Positions 24,251 to 32,522 of a stretch of 39,083 nucleotides of DNA are shown here, piece after piece; positions within the stretch are counted from its first letter, which is position 1, and each line of letters begins with the position of its first letter. The notes beneath the pieces are model-generated. The model was not told where the DNA came from. It worked only from the letters and a program-made list of their open reading frames with translations, and did not search any database. Position numbers and translations under genes: made by a program. Origin of the DNA: CAYTID01 sp964437735 (GTDB taxonomy: Bacteria > Bacteroidota > Ignavibacteria > UBA10030 > BY39); assembly GCA_964437735.1 (NCBI GenBank), contig CAYTID010000013.1, forward strand, positions 1 to 39,083. The letters are read 5' to 3'.

Positions 24251-25033
24251 ATGACATACCAAACAATAATATTGGAAATCAGAGATAAAATTGCATTTGT
24301 AACAGTAAACCGTCCCGATAAAATGAATGCGGTTAATTTAGATGTAATTGGTGAGCTGCGTGATGTTTTTTCACAAATCGAAAATGATAAAAATGTCGGT
24401 GTCGTGATACTAACCGGAGCCGGTGAAAAGGCATTTGTTGCAGGATCGGATATCAGCATATTAAATACTTACGATGCCGATGCGGCAAAAAATTATTCTG
24501 AAGTAGGAAATAATTTTTTAAGTGCGGTTCAGAATTTTCCAAAACCCGTCATAGCGGCAATTAACGGATTTGCACTGGGCAGCGGATGTGAAATTGCACT
24601 TGCATGTCATATCCGGATTGCAGCTGAAAATTCTAAGTTCGGACAGCCTGAAGTAAATTTAGGATTAATTCCAGGACACGGTGGAACTCAGAGGCTAACC
24701 AGCCTCGTTGGGATAGGAAAAGCGATGGAGATGATCCTGACAGGCAACATAATAGATGCAATCGAAGCGCAAAAAATAGGACTGGTAAACAAGGTTGTTC
24801 CCGCTTCAGAATTGATGAAAGCCTCCGAAGAATTAGCAAAACTTTTATTGACCAAAGCTCCTCCCGCACTGAAATTTGCAATCTCAGCCATAAATGGAAA
24901 CCTTGAGTCCCCTTTACAAAAAGGTTTAAAATTAGAAGCAATTTTATTCAGCGAATGTTTTAAAACGGAAGATTTTAAAGAAGGAACAAAAGCTTTCCTT
25001 GAAAAAAGAAAACCTCTATTTAAAGGTAATTAA
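24251..25033 (+). CDS. Enoyl-CoA hydratase/isomerase (crotonase) family protein
   Basis: A 260-residue crotonase-fold protein. Both catalytic glutamates of enoyl-CoA hydratase are present: Glu114 (GSGCEIALAC) and Glu134 (FGQPEVNLGL). The oxyanion-hole segments AGSDIS and GFALGSG are intact, as is IPGHGGTQRL. It probably hydrates short-chain enoyl-CoA in fatty-acid or amino-acid breakdown. The residue after LAC is His where most relatives have Asp. A ribosome site AAGGAAA precedes ATG 24251. It follows the nucleotidyltransferase by 19 bases, but no beta-oxidation partner genes are near. Confidence 0.93.
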   Translation: MTYQTIILEIRDKIAFVTVNRPDKMNAVNLDVIGELRDVFSQIENDKNVGVVILTGAGEKAFVAGSDISILNTYDADAAKNYSEVGNNFLSAVQNFPKPVIAAINGFALGSGCEIALACHIRIAAENSKFGQPEVNLGLIPGHGGTQRLTSLVGIGKAMEMILTGNIIDAIEAQKIGLVNKVVPASELMKASEELAKLLLTKAPPALKFAISAINGNLESPLQKGLKLEAILFSECFKTEDFKEGTKAFLEKRKPLFKGN

Positions 25034-25035
25034 TT

Positions 25036-25509
25036 TTGGAAAAAGGAATATTCAGGCGTATATTTATTGCAGTTTTTTTACTGGTAATTCTGGTGGCTTT
25101 GTTTATTTTTGAGGAAACAGAAAAAAAGAAAATGCCCCGCCAGGATATAAACACTGAAGCCATTGATACCTTCAACAACATAGATTCAGTAATCGAAAGT
25201 GTTCTGGCAAAATTCGATATACAGGAAAACTGGATTAAACGTGTTGAATTTAAAATACCCGGAACTCAAAAAACGAGAATTGAGCGGCGAGTTCAAATTC
25301 CACCCGAAATTATACCGGCAATCGTTAATCTTGAATTGAGCCGGGCTGTAAAAAACTTTAATATGACTGTTTCGGCAAGTGAAAATCTAAAAGAAAACAT
25401 TGTTACGATACATATTCACAACGAAAATATAATTATTCAGAGTATAATTTTAAAAACTAATAAAAATTTAAAAGGAAAGGAGAGTTTGTATCAACTCAAA
25501 AAAAGCTGA
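25036..25509 (+). CDS. Small single-pass membrane protein of unknown function
   Basis: I do not recognise this 157-residue protein. It has one N-terminal transmembrane helix (about 8-26, IFIAVFLLVILVALFIF), a charged linker, and a soluble alpha/beta domain of roughly 100 residues (ENWIKRVEFKIPGTQ; RRVQIPPEIIPAIVNLEL), probably on the periplasmic side. The start must be TTG 25036: the frame has TAA three codons upstream, and the next ATG (residue 33) would remove the membrane helix. It lies 2 bases after the crotonase stop. The AGGAAAGGAGAG run near its 3' end looks like a ribosome site for glyS. Confidence 0.65.
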   Translation: MEKGIFRRIFIAVFLLVILVALFIFEETEKKKMPRQDINTEAIDTFNNIDSVIESVLAKFDIQENWIKRVEFKIPGTQKTRIERRVQIPPEIIPAIVNLELSRAVKNFNMTVSASENLKENIVTIHIHNENIIIQSIILKTNKNLKGKESLYQLKKS

Positions 25510-25540
25510 GTTACCGGCAAACAAACGGCAGTCTGAAATC

Positions 25541-26989
25541 ATGGATAAAATTGTTTCTCTGGCAAAAAGGCGGGGATATGTTTTTCAGTCGAGTGAAATT
25601 TACGGCGGCTTAAACGGCTGCTGGGACTATGGACCTCTTGGAGTTGAATTACTCCGTAATCTTAAAGAAGAATGGTGGAAAACAATGACATACCGGGATG
25701 ATGTTGAGGGGCTTGACGCCTCAATACTTATGCATCCCCGAGTCTGGGAAGCCTCAGGACATGTCGAAAATTTCACTGATCCAATGGTAGATTGTAAACA
25801 ATGCAAAAGTCGCTATCGTCTCGATATATTATTCGAAGATACTTCTGTCAAAAAGCAAAAAGATATATTGAGAGAACTTTTCCCCGATCGATTTCAGGGA
25901 CAACAAAAAGACGAAATAATTGCATCGGAATTTAAAAAGACCGTCGAAGAATCTCCTAATGCGATTCTTCAAGCATTTTCATGCCCAAGTTGCGGAAGTA
26001 AAAAATCGTTTACCGATGCACGTAAATTTAATTTAATGTTTAAAACATTTGTCGGACCACTTGAAGACTCAAGCGCCGTTGTCTATATGAGACCGGAAAC
26101 TGCCCAGGGAATTTTTGTGAATTTTCTTAATGTACAAACTTCATCACGACAAAAACTCCCCTTCGGAATTGCTCAGATCGGAAAAGCCTTCAGAAACGAG
26201 ATCAATACAAAAAACTTTCTATTCCGCACACGCGAATTTGAACAGATGGAAATGCAATACTTCGTTAAGCCTGGAACAGATACCGATTGGTTTGAATACT
26301 GGCGCGAGCAAAGAATGCAATGGTTTGCCGATTTAGGATTGAAAAAAGAAAAACTCCGCTGGCATCAACATGAAGCTCACGCCCTGGCTCATTACGCAAA
26401 GGATGCATATGATATAGAATACTTATTCCCCTTCGGATGGGGAGAAATCGAGGGGATACATAACAGAACCGATTACGACCTCACCAGACACGAAGAATTT
26501 TCGGGCAAGAGCTTGAAATATTTCGATGATGAAACGAAGGAAAAATTTACTCCGTTTATTATTGAAACTTCTGCCGGTGCCAGTCGCTCGTTTATGGCTT
26601 TCCTCGTTGATGCTTATACGGAAGAACAAGCACCAACGGCTGACGGAAAAATGGAAACCCGAGTTGTCCTTACCCTTCATCCTTCGCTTGCCCCAGTAAA
26701 AGCGGCAATATTTCCGCTTGTGAACAGGGATGGGATGCCGGAAATAGCGCGTAATATTGAAAAAGAACTTCGCCTCCACATGCGCGTATTTTATGATGAC
26801 TCCGGCGCAGTCGGGCGGCGGTATCGTCGCCAGGATGAAATCGGAACTCCATATTGTATTACAATTGATTCTCAAACACTAGAAGACCAGACCGTTACCG
26901 TCCGTGAAAGGGACACCATGAAGCAAGAAAGAATTTCCGTTGATAAATTACGATTTTATATTTTGGAAATGATTTCAAAAAAAAGATAA
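25541..26989 (+). CDS. glyS: Glycyl-tRNA synthetase, single-chain alpha2 type
   Basis: A class II synthetase of 482 residues, the dimeric form that charges tRNA-Gly. It starts with IVSLAKRRGYVFQSSEIYGG and WDYGPLG. A zinc ribbon has CKQCKSRY and CPSCGSKKSF. Motif 2 lies in GKAFRNEINT and motif 3 in the GASRSFMAFL region; RPETAQGIF is also typical. The C-terminal anticodon-binding domain starts near 385 (LHPSLAPVKAAIF). ATG 25541 has no good ribosome site, whereas AGGAAAGGAGAG lies at 25473-25484. The frame stays open upstream through plausible residues (SKKAELPANKRQSEI), so initiation at a rare codon around 25490 is possible. A terminator follows. Confidence 0.95.
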   Translation: MDKIVSLAKRRGYVFQSSEIYGGLNGCWDYGPLGVELLRNLKEEWWKTMTYRDDVEGLDASILMHPRVWEASGHVENFTDPMVDCKQCKSRYRLDILFEDTSVKKQKDILRELFPDRFQGQQKDEIIASEFKKTVEESPNAILQAFSCPSCGSKKSFTDARKFNLMFKTFVGPLEDSSAVVYMRPETAQGIFVNFLNVQTSSRQKLPFGIAQIGKAFRNEINTKNFLFRTREFEQMEMQYFVKPGTDTDWFEYWREQRMQWFADLGLKKEKLRWHQHEAHALAHYAKDAYDIEYLFPFGWGEIEGIHNRTDYDLTRHEEFSGKSLKYFDDETKEKFTPFIIETSAGASRSFMAFLVDAYTEEQAPTADGKMETRVVLTLHPSLAPVKAAIFPLVNRDGMPEIARNIEKELRLHMRVFYDDSGAVGRRYRRQDEIGTPYCITIDSQTLEDQTVTVRERDTMKQERISVDKLRFYILEMISKKR

Positions 26990-27015
26990 AGAATTGTTTA
27001 TATTAACTTAAACCG

Positions 27016-27045
27016 AAAGCCGGTCATGCTTTGGCCGGCTTTGTT
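27016..27045 (+). terminator. Rho-independent terminator after glyS
   Basis: AAAGCCGG (27016-27023) pairs with CCGGCTTT (27035-27042) around an 11-base loop and is followed by a T-rich stretch (TTTGTTG). It lies 27 bases after the glyS stop and ends the transcript that starts upstream of AMMECR1. Confidence 0.7.
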
Positions 27046-27071
27046 GCTATATAAAATTTAAATAACACACT

Positions 27072-28253
27072 TTGAATCCGTTTAAAAATATATATTTTCT
27101 ATTACTAATTTCTGCTGTTTGTATCCTTTTTATATTTACAACTCAGAAAGCAGACGCACAATGGTACTCAGACAAAACGGCAGATTTCCATATTGAAAAA
27201 GGGGTGAATTATATATACAATCTCCAGTTCGACAGCGCCCAGCACCATTTTCAGAAAGTGATAAATATTGATCCAGAACATCCGTCGGGACATTTTTTTA
27301 TGGCTATGGTATATTGGTGGAAAATTATGCTGGATTTAAATAACGAATCGCTAGATAAAATATTGTATGAAAAGCTCAGAATCGTTATAGATAAATGCGA
27401 TAAGATATTAAAAAAAGATCAAGATGATCTCGCATCTCTTTTTTTTAAGGGGGGCGCGATCGGATTCAGGGGACGTTTACGCGTACACCGTGAAGAATGG
27501 TTGTACGCCGCTAACGACGGGCGGCTCGCTATCCCGATAGTTCAAAGAGCATATAAAATCGATCCGTCTAATATGGATGTTCTCCTTGGTATCGGAATTT
27601 ATAATTACTATAGAGATGTTATTCCTGATTTGTATCCTTTCGTCAAACCGGTAGTAATTCTTTTTCCATCGGGCGATAAAGAAAAAGGGTTGAATCAATT
27701 AAAAATTGCTGCGGAAAAAGGGAAGTATGCGAATTACGAAGCAACATATTTTTTAATGCAAACATTATTTCACTTTGAAAAACAATACTCTCAAGCTTTA
27801 CCGCTCGCATTAAAGTTGTACAACAAATTTCCGGACAACCCAATATTCCATCGTTATGTCGGGCGGCTGAATGTCGCTCTAGGACGATGGGAGGATTTGA
27901 AAACTATATTTACTGATATTGTAGAGAGAGCTAACCAAAAAAAATACGGATACTCCGGGTTTGTCTCTCGCGAAGCTTATTATTATCTTGGCATTTATTA
28001 TATGAATTTTAATAAGTCGGAACAAGCGCTGGAAAATTTTTATAGATGCGATGAGTTATCCAGAACTCTCGACAAGAAGGGCCCTTCCGTTTTTATGGTA
28101 ATGGCTAATTTAAAAATCGGAATGATATACGATTTACAGAACAGACGTGATCTTGCTATCCTGCAATACAACAAGGTATTAAAATTGAAATCACAAGAAA
28201 ATTCACGAGACATTGCAAAAAAATATTTAAAAAAACCATATGGAAAATTCTAA
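27072..28253 (+). CDS. Exported TPR-containing protein
   Basis: A 393-residue protein with an N-terminal signal peptide or anchor (FLLLISAVCILFIFTT, then ADAQW), so probably periplasmic. The first TPR is at about 38-75 (FDSAQHHFQKVINIDPEHPSG), and further TPR-like repeats appear around 220-300 and 320-380 (EAYYYLGIYYMNFNKSEQAL). The middle section is less regular. Function unknown; such proteins scaffold envelope complexes. The start must be TTG 27072, with a TAA three codons upstream and the next ATG only at residue 75. The last 14 bases overlap the ZIP transporter gene. Confidence 0.85.
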   Translation: MNPFKNIYFLLLISAVCILFIFTTQKADAQWYSDKTADFHIEKGVNYIYNLQFDSAQHHFQKVINIDPEHPSGHFFMAMVYWWKIMLDLNNESLDKILYEKLRIVIDKCDKILKKDQDDLASLFFKGGAIGFRGRLRVHREEWLYAANDGRLAIPIVQRAYKIDPSNMDVLLGIGIYNYYRDVIPDLYPFVKPVVILFPSGDKEKGLNQLKIAAEKGKYANYEATYFLMQTLFHFEKQYSQALPLALKLYNKFPDNPIFHRYVGRLNVALGRWEDLKTIFTDIVERANQKKYGYSGFVSREAYYYLGIYYMNFNKSEQALENFYRCDELSRTLDKKGPSVFMVMANLKIGMIYDLQNRRDLAILQYNKVLKLKSQENSRDIAKKYLKKPYGKF

Positions 28254-29004
28254 CATATTAATAATCTTATTGTTTGGCTTAATCGCGGCGGGGGTGGAAA
28301 TTCTTGGCGGCTTCCTCGTAATTTCAAAGAAAAACTGGCCAAAGATAATACAAGGATATTTGATCGCTATGGGAGCGGGTTTTATTTTAGCTCTTGTTTT
28401 TCTCGAACTTATACCCGAAAGTTTAAACCATTTAGGAGAAACCGCTCCTCTTTTCTTCCTGCTTGGATTTGCAATGATTCATTTTTTTGAGCATACAATT
28501 GTAGGACATCTCCATTTCGGAGAGGAAACCCACACAGATATCATGGTTTCCAAAACTGCAAGCTATTCAGCCCTATTCGGAATACTTATCCACGCCTTTT
28601 TCGACGGACTTGCAATATCTGCGAGTTTCCATTTCGATTTTTTTATTGGAATAATGCTTTTCATTGCTATAGTTCTTCATAAACTTCCTGAGGGACTCAC
28701 TATTGCTACAATAATGATAGCGTCAAATCAATCAAAACGAAACGCACTCTGGGCAACCGTCTCAATTGGTGCAGCAACGGTAGCAGGAGTTATTACTGTT
28801 TTCTTTCTGGCAGAAATTAATCCGCAAATTATTGGAATTGTTTTTGCCTTGTCAGCAGGCATCGCAACTTATGTTGGCGCCAGTGATTTGATCCCCGAAA
28901 TAAACAAATCGGAAAACAGAAGCATTCCGTTATATGTTTTTGTAGGAATGTTGTTTTTTTATCTGAGTAAATTAATTATAGAAATGTATATCGGGCATCA
29001 TTAA
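28240..29004 (+). CDS. ZIP-family divalent metal transporter
   Basis: An inner-membrane protein of 254 residues with about eight transmembrane helices, typical of bacterial ZIP (ZupT/GufA-like) importers. The metal-site motifs in helices 4 and 5 are His118-x3-Asp-Gly (HAFFDGL) and His147-x2-Pro-Glu-Gly (HKLPEG). A His-rich loop (HFFEHTIVGHLHFGEETH, 81-98) precedes helix 4. Zinc is the likely substrate, iron or manganese possible. Its start overlaps the TPR gene by 14 bases. Its stop codon overlaps the stop of the convergent PorQ-like gene, so the two genes share 4 bases and no terminator lies between them. Confidence 0.9.
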   Translation: MENSNILIILLFGLIAAGVEILGGFLVISKKNWPKIIQGYLIAMGAGFILALVFLELIPESLNHLGETAPLFFLLGFAMIHFFEHTIVGHLHFGEETHTDIMVSKTASYSALFGILIHAFFDGLAISASFHFDFFIGIMLFIAIVLHKLPEGLTIATIMIASNQSKRNALWATVSIGAATVAGVITVFFLAEINPQIIGIVFALSAGIATYVGASDLIPEINKSENRSIPLYVFVGMLFFYLSKLIIEMYIGHH

Positions 29005-29936
29005 AGGATTATTCCGATGGTCATCCTGTGAAGTCCGCCAATTTTTCCTAAAGAATTAAAGGAGTAATCAATTTTATAAATATTATAAGCGAAACCTCCG
29101 CCAACCGAGAATCCTGCCAACCCTCCGCTTTTTCCGATAGTCATATCTTTTCTTTGTTGATTATTGTAGCCAAATCTGAGAAGTATGTTTGAAGTAATCG
29201 TAAATTCTCCTCCAACCGAAAAAGCGCGAAATCTCGATAAGATGTTTTTTTGATCAGCATTGATTCTGTTGATGCTGATATTCAGCAATAATGGTAAATG
29301 TTCTGGTTTTATGGAAGCGCCGATTCTAAAATCGAGCGGCATTTTTTCCTTTGTTTCTATATAAGGTTTCACCTGAGTTCCGAGATTCAAAAGACTCGCA
29401 CCGACAACAAATTTATTGGGAATAAATGAATAAGTCAATCCAAAATCGAGCGCATATCCATATGAATTATATTTCTCGATTGAACTGTAAATAAATTTTA
29501 CATTTGCCCCATATTGAAAATTTTTAAACAAAAAATTTGCGTATGATCCTGACAATGAGAGTTCGTTTGCTGAAAAATTTCCGGTTTGATCACCAAAATT
29601 ATTTCTCGCTACAAAATCGCCGTAATTCGTAAAAATAATCCCTGCGCCAAAATAACCAAAGCTCCTGTCGTGATGCGCATAGCTCAGATGACCGGAATTT
29701 ATATCCATAAGGTGTTTGAAGAATCCCAGCGATACCTGAGTTTGTTTTAAGGTTGCCAATGCAGAGGGATTGTAGAACATTGTGTTTACATCGTTCGGAA
29801 CGGTCATGAAACTTCCGCCCATTGCAGCGGCTCTGGCGCTGACGTCATTTCTGATAAAATTAAATGTTGAATTATTTCCAAAAGAATTATTGGAGATAAT
29901 AAACACGAATATAAATAAACGAATTAGAAATCGCAT
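29001..29936 (-). CDS. PorV/PorQ-family outer-membrane protein (type IX secretion-like)
   Basis: A 311-residue outer-membrane beta-barrel. A signal peptide (residues 1-20) is followed by the family opening FNFIRNDVSARAAAMGGSF and the NTMFYNPSAL motif. Amphipathic strands then run to the end, and it finishes on a hydrophobic residue (GIIL), as in FadL-like barrels. PorV shuttles cargo at the type IX translocon and PorQ binds the sortase PorZ. Many paralogues exist and this one cannot be assigned firmly to either. AGGA precedes ATG 29936. No other T9SS genes are in the window, and no T9SS C-terminal sorting domain was noticed on neighbouring secreted proteins. Confidence 0.82.
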   Translation of the reverse strand: MRFLIRLFIFVFIISNNSFGNNSTFNFIRNDVSARAAAMGGSFMTVPNDVNTMFYNPSALATLKQTQVSLGFFKHLMDINSGHLSYAHHDRSFGYFGAGIIFTNYGDFVARNNFGDQTGNFSANELSLSGSYANFLFKNFQYGANVKFIYSSIEKYNSYGYALDFGLTYSFIPNKFVVGASLLNLGTQVKPYIETKEKMPLDFRIGASIKPEHLPLLLNISINRINADQKNILSRFRAFSVGGEFTITSNILLRFGYNNQQRKDMTIGKSGGLAGFSVGGGFAYNIYKIDYSFNSLGKIGGLHRMTIGIIL

Positions 29937-29996
29937 ATATTTCCTGTTGAATAAATTAACCTATTACAATTTATTAAAAAGTTGCAGAAAATCAAA

Positions 29997-30788
29997 CTAA
30001 AATAGCCCCTTTACCAAACCTCCATCAACCGAAATTGTGGTTCCGGTAACATAGCTCGATCTCTCCGACGCGAGAAATACAATCATATTCGCGAGTTCTT
30101 CCGGCTTTCCATACCTTCCCACAGGAATTTCCGATGCATGTCTTGCCATATATTCCATGGTAGATATATTTTGAGCTTCCGATCGCGACCTGACAATTTC
30201 CTCCTGTCGTTTCGTCAGAATAAATCCCGGACAAACATTGTTTATCAGAATTCCGTGTTTTGAATACTGATTGCTTAATATTTTTGCTAAACCTAATATT
30301 CCCGGGCGGAGAGTAGAAGATATAATCAGATCGTCAAGCGGCTGCTTTGCGGTCAGCGATGTTATGTTAATTATTCTTCCCCAATTATTTTTTATCATGT
30401 GAGGAATTACTTTTCGCGACATCCTTATCAAACTCATCAATGTCAGGTTAACTCCATTCTGCCACATCTCATCTGTTAAACCTGAAAAATTTCCTACAGG
30501 CGGACCTCCTGCATTGTTTACTAATATGTGAATAGTTCCGAATTTATCAATCGTTTGCTCCACAACTCGATGAATATCTTCAACTTGATTGAGGTCTGCG
30601 ATTAATTGAAAAACTTCTTTCCCTGTTTTATCCTTTATCTCCTCAGCCGCTTCCTCAAGGTCTTTTTTGTGACGCGCAATTATTACAACATTTGCCCCTT
30701 CTGCAGCTAATCCCAACGCTGCCGCTTTTCCAAGTCCTTGACTCGAAGCGCAAACTATCGCGACTTTATCTTTAAGACCTAAATCCAT
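29997..30788 (-). CDS. Short-chain dehydrogenase-like protein lacking the Tyr/Lys catalytic pair
   Basis: A classical-size SDR (263 residues from ATG 30788; an upstream TTG at 30818 is less likely). The cofactor motif is atypical (VCASSQGLGKAAA), while the NNAGG motif and the catalytic-serine strand (INITSLTA) are present, and the tail YVTGTTISVDGG is standard. Where SDRs have YxxxK, this protein has S-S-T-L-R (LIISSTLRPGILGLAK), so both Tyr and Lys are replaced. I recall a subfamily with SNTLRPGV-like motifs annotated as 3-oxoacyl-ACP reductase-like; activity is unproven. It lies 36 bases after marC and may be part of that operon. Confidence 0.88.
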   Translation of the reverse strand: MDLGLKDKVAIVCASSQGLGKAAALGLAAEGANVVIIARHKKDLEEAAEEIKDKTGKEVFQLIADLNQVEDIHRVVEQTIDKFGTIHILVNNAGGPPVGNFSGLTDEMWQNGVNLTLMSLIRMSRKVIPHMIKNNWGRIINITSLTAKQPLDDLIISSTLRPGILGLAKILSNQYSKHGILINNVCPGFILTKRQEEIVRSRSEAQNISTMEYMARHASEIPVGRYGKPEELANMIVFLASERSSYVTGTTISVDGGLVKGLF

Positions 30789-30824
30789 ACTTGAATAAAC
30801 CCCAAATTTGTATTTCAATTTTTT

Positions 30825-31412
30825 TTATTTTAAAATTTCAGTTATTCCGACACGTATCATCATTACTGCAATTGCGGCAAGGAATAATGAAGCGACTTTT
30901 GCAATCGCACGTGAACCCGCCTTACCCAATATTTTCAGGAACTGATCGGCAAACCTGAAAACCAGCCAAACAATAAACAGATTTATAATCACAGAAATAA
31001 AAGTCCAAAAATAACCATACGCATCGACAATTATGAGCATGGTTGTGAGCGCCGCAGGACCCATAGTCAGCGGAATTCCGATTGGTACAATTCCTACGCT
31101 CGATTCGGGATTTTTTCGGGCGGTATCACTTGAAAATAATAGATCGTTAATTGCAAGAACCAACAGAACAAGTCCTCCTGCAATTCTAAAATCATTCTCT
31201 GTAATACCTAAAAATGAAAATAACAATTTACCGCTGGCAAGAAAGGCAATCGATATAACTAGTGCGGTAAGTGTCGCGTCAATAATTAAGCGCCTCCTGC
31301 GTTGTTCGGTGATTCCTTCGGTCAGTCCGAGAAAAAGTGGAAGCGTGCCCAGTACATCTATGGCGACAAAGAGAGGAATAAACGCCAGAAGGAAGGTTTC
31401 AAACGGCGACAT
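30825..31412 (-). CDS. MarC-family integral membrane protein
   Basis: A 195-residue inner-membrane protein with six predicted helices. It starts with the family motif FLLAFIPLFVAIDVLGTLPLF and includes VPIGIPLTMGPAALTT in the middle. MarC proteins (COG2095) were once linked to multiple antibiotic resistance, but that was not borne out and their function is unknown. The gene starts 5 bases after the stop of the 88-residue protein, so the two are likely co-translated. Confidence 0.9.
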   Translation of the reverse strand: MSPFETFLLAFIPLFVAIDVLGTLPLFLGLTEGITEQRRRRLIIDATLTALVISIAFLASGKLLFSFLGITENDFRIAGGLVLLVLAINDLLFSSDTARKNPESSVGIVPIGIPLTMGPAALTTMLIIVDAYGYFWTFISVIINLFIVWLVFRFADQFLKILGKAGSRAIAKVASLFLAAIAVMMIRVGITEILK

Positions 31413-31417
31413 ATTCT

Positions 31418-31684
31418 TTACTCAATAATAATACCTTGTTTTTCCAGACCGTCGCGGATGATTTTTGCTGCTTCAGTTTTAGAAACTAATAATCTTGATT
31501 CAGCTTCCATAATCGCACCTTCTAGATTTTTATTTCTTTCTTTTAACATAATAAAAACGTGATAACCAAGACGGTTTCTATCATTCGGCTCAACCGTCGG
31601 AACATCCTGAACGCTGTTGTATGCAATCTTTTCCAAGGTTTCGGGTGAGAATTCTTTTACCTTTGATGGTGGTTTAGTCGTCAT
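31418..31684 (-). CDS. Small soluble protein of unknown function upstream of marC
   Basis: This 88-residue charged protein has no signal peptide or membrane segment. It consists of a flexible N-terminus (TTKPPSKVKEFSPETLEKIA) and two likely helices (EGAIMEAESRLLVSKTEAAK, IIRDGLEKQGIIIE). I do not recognise the family. Reality is supported by the AGAGG ribosome site ahead of ATG 31684 and the 5-base spacing to marC. Confidence 0.65.
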   Translation of the reverse strand: MTTKPPSKVKEFSPETLEKIAYNSVQDVPTVEPNDRNRLGYHVFIMLKERNKNLEGAIMEAESRLLVSKTEAAKIIRDGLEKQGIIIE

Positions 31685-31934
31685 TATAACCTCTATAAAA
31701 TTTTAGTGAAATATACTAAATATTGAAGAAATTTAAAAGAAAGGAGGGATGATACAAGGGGGTAAGGAGAGATGGATTAATGGAGTGATGATATATTTAA
31801 AGATTAAAAGGTTTTGAGCCAATCCAAAGGATTCCTTCGGAAAGGCTCCCGCCTGTTGGACGGGCAGGCATGTGCCTCAGACACAAAAGATTGAAAAGAT
31901 TGGAATGATTGAATAATTGCAATAATTCAATGAT
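31685..31934. other. Gene-free spacer with palindromic and tandem repeats
   Basis: No gene is visible over 250 bases between the 88-residue protein (minus) and the secreted 170-residue protein (minus). It holds purine-rich runs such as AAGGAGGG (31741-31748), which abuts an ATG opening only 22 codons, then a GC-rich palindromic element (31848-31869) and a degenerate 9-base tandem repeat (31889-31939). The promoter of the 88-residue/marC unit should lie near 31690-31740, but I see only a TATATT-like -10 at 31710-31715 without a convincing -35. Confidence 0.5.
31848..31869. repeat. REP-like GC-rich palindromic element
   Basis: GCCTG (31851-31855) pairs with CAGGC (31865-31869), and CCCG (31848-31851) can alternatively pair with CGGG (31861-31864). 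Its GC content stands out from the AT-rich surroundings. The pattern CCTG-N2-GGAC-N2-GC-N2-GC resembles the reverse complement of the element at 37124-37152, suggesting a dispersed repeat family. Confidence 0.45.
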
Positions 31935-31939
31935 TCAAC
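31889..31939. repeat. Degenerate 9-base tandem repeat with palindromic core
   Basis: Units gattgaaaa, gattggaat, gattgaata, attgcaata and attcaatga follow one another with a 9-base period. The core 31910-31931 is an imperfect palindrome (TTGAAT-A-ATTGCAAT-A-ATTCAA). It touches the stop codon of the minus-strand secreted-protein gene and could form a weak 3' hairpin for it. Confidence 0.4.
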
Positions 31940-32447
31940 GAGCGTAGGATTGACGAGTCTGACTAAACACCACGTAAACTTTACCACCGTCAGGATTAAT
32001 TCTTATTATAATCTCAATATCCTGAAAATTCCCGCTTATGAATGTATTGTCTTCCGATAAAACGGAATCAATTGCCGCAATCGAAGAATCGAACCAGGAA
32101 ACCGGCTCATCATATCGCGGAAAGGAACAATGCATTATGTGCCTTGCTATTGACATAAACATAGAGTCGGGATAGCCTGATGAACTGGTAAGCATGACCC
32201 CGCTCTGAAAAAATTCTAATTGTATCAGATTATCTAAATCCCTATAAACAGGAGTGATTACAGGGACTTGGTCCCCTTTATTGTCATCGATTATATTTTC
32301 TGAATTATCAACAGCCCGGAGTAATACCGGGATACAATTGATCAGTTTTTTCTCTGAAAGTTCCGACTGAGCCTGAGCTGATAAATTGCTTATGAACATA
32401 ACTATGATCGCTATACAAATTTTCCTTGCTGTTTTATTTGCTGACAT
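31935..32447 (-). CDS. Small secreted protein of unknown function
   Basis: A 170-residue protein with a clear signal peptide (KICIAIIVMFISNLSAQAQ, cleavage after about residue 26). The mature part is a mixed alpha/beta region with DPVITPVYRDLDNL-like segments and no recognised motif; two cysteines (INCIPVL, MHCSFPRY) could form a disulfide. It ends with a strand-rich part (EIIIRINPDGGKVYVVFSQT), which hints at a compact beta domain. No family is recognised. It stands alone between the repeat-bearing spacer and the GT4 gene. Confidence 0.7.
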   Translation of the reverse strand: MSANKTARKICIAIIVMFISNLSAQAQSELSEKKLINCIPVLLRAVDNSENIIDDNKGDQVPVITPVYRDLDNLIQLEFFQSGVMLTSSSGYPDSMFMSIARHIMHCSFPRYDEPVSWFDSSIAAIDSVLSEDNTFISGNFQDIEIIIRINPDGGKVYVVFSQTRQSYAR

Positions 32448-32522
32448 ATGTATATATTGTCAATCAGGTTTTTATAAGTATCATTAAACTTTTTTCATTA
32501 CTATGAAATATAAAAATATTTT

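Noticed and set aside
31749..31817. 22-codon frame after AAGGAGGG
   Set aside because: The ribosome-like run touches the ATG with no spacing, the region is simple purine-rich sequence, and the peptide resembles nothing.
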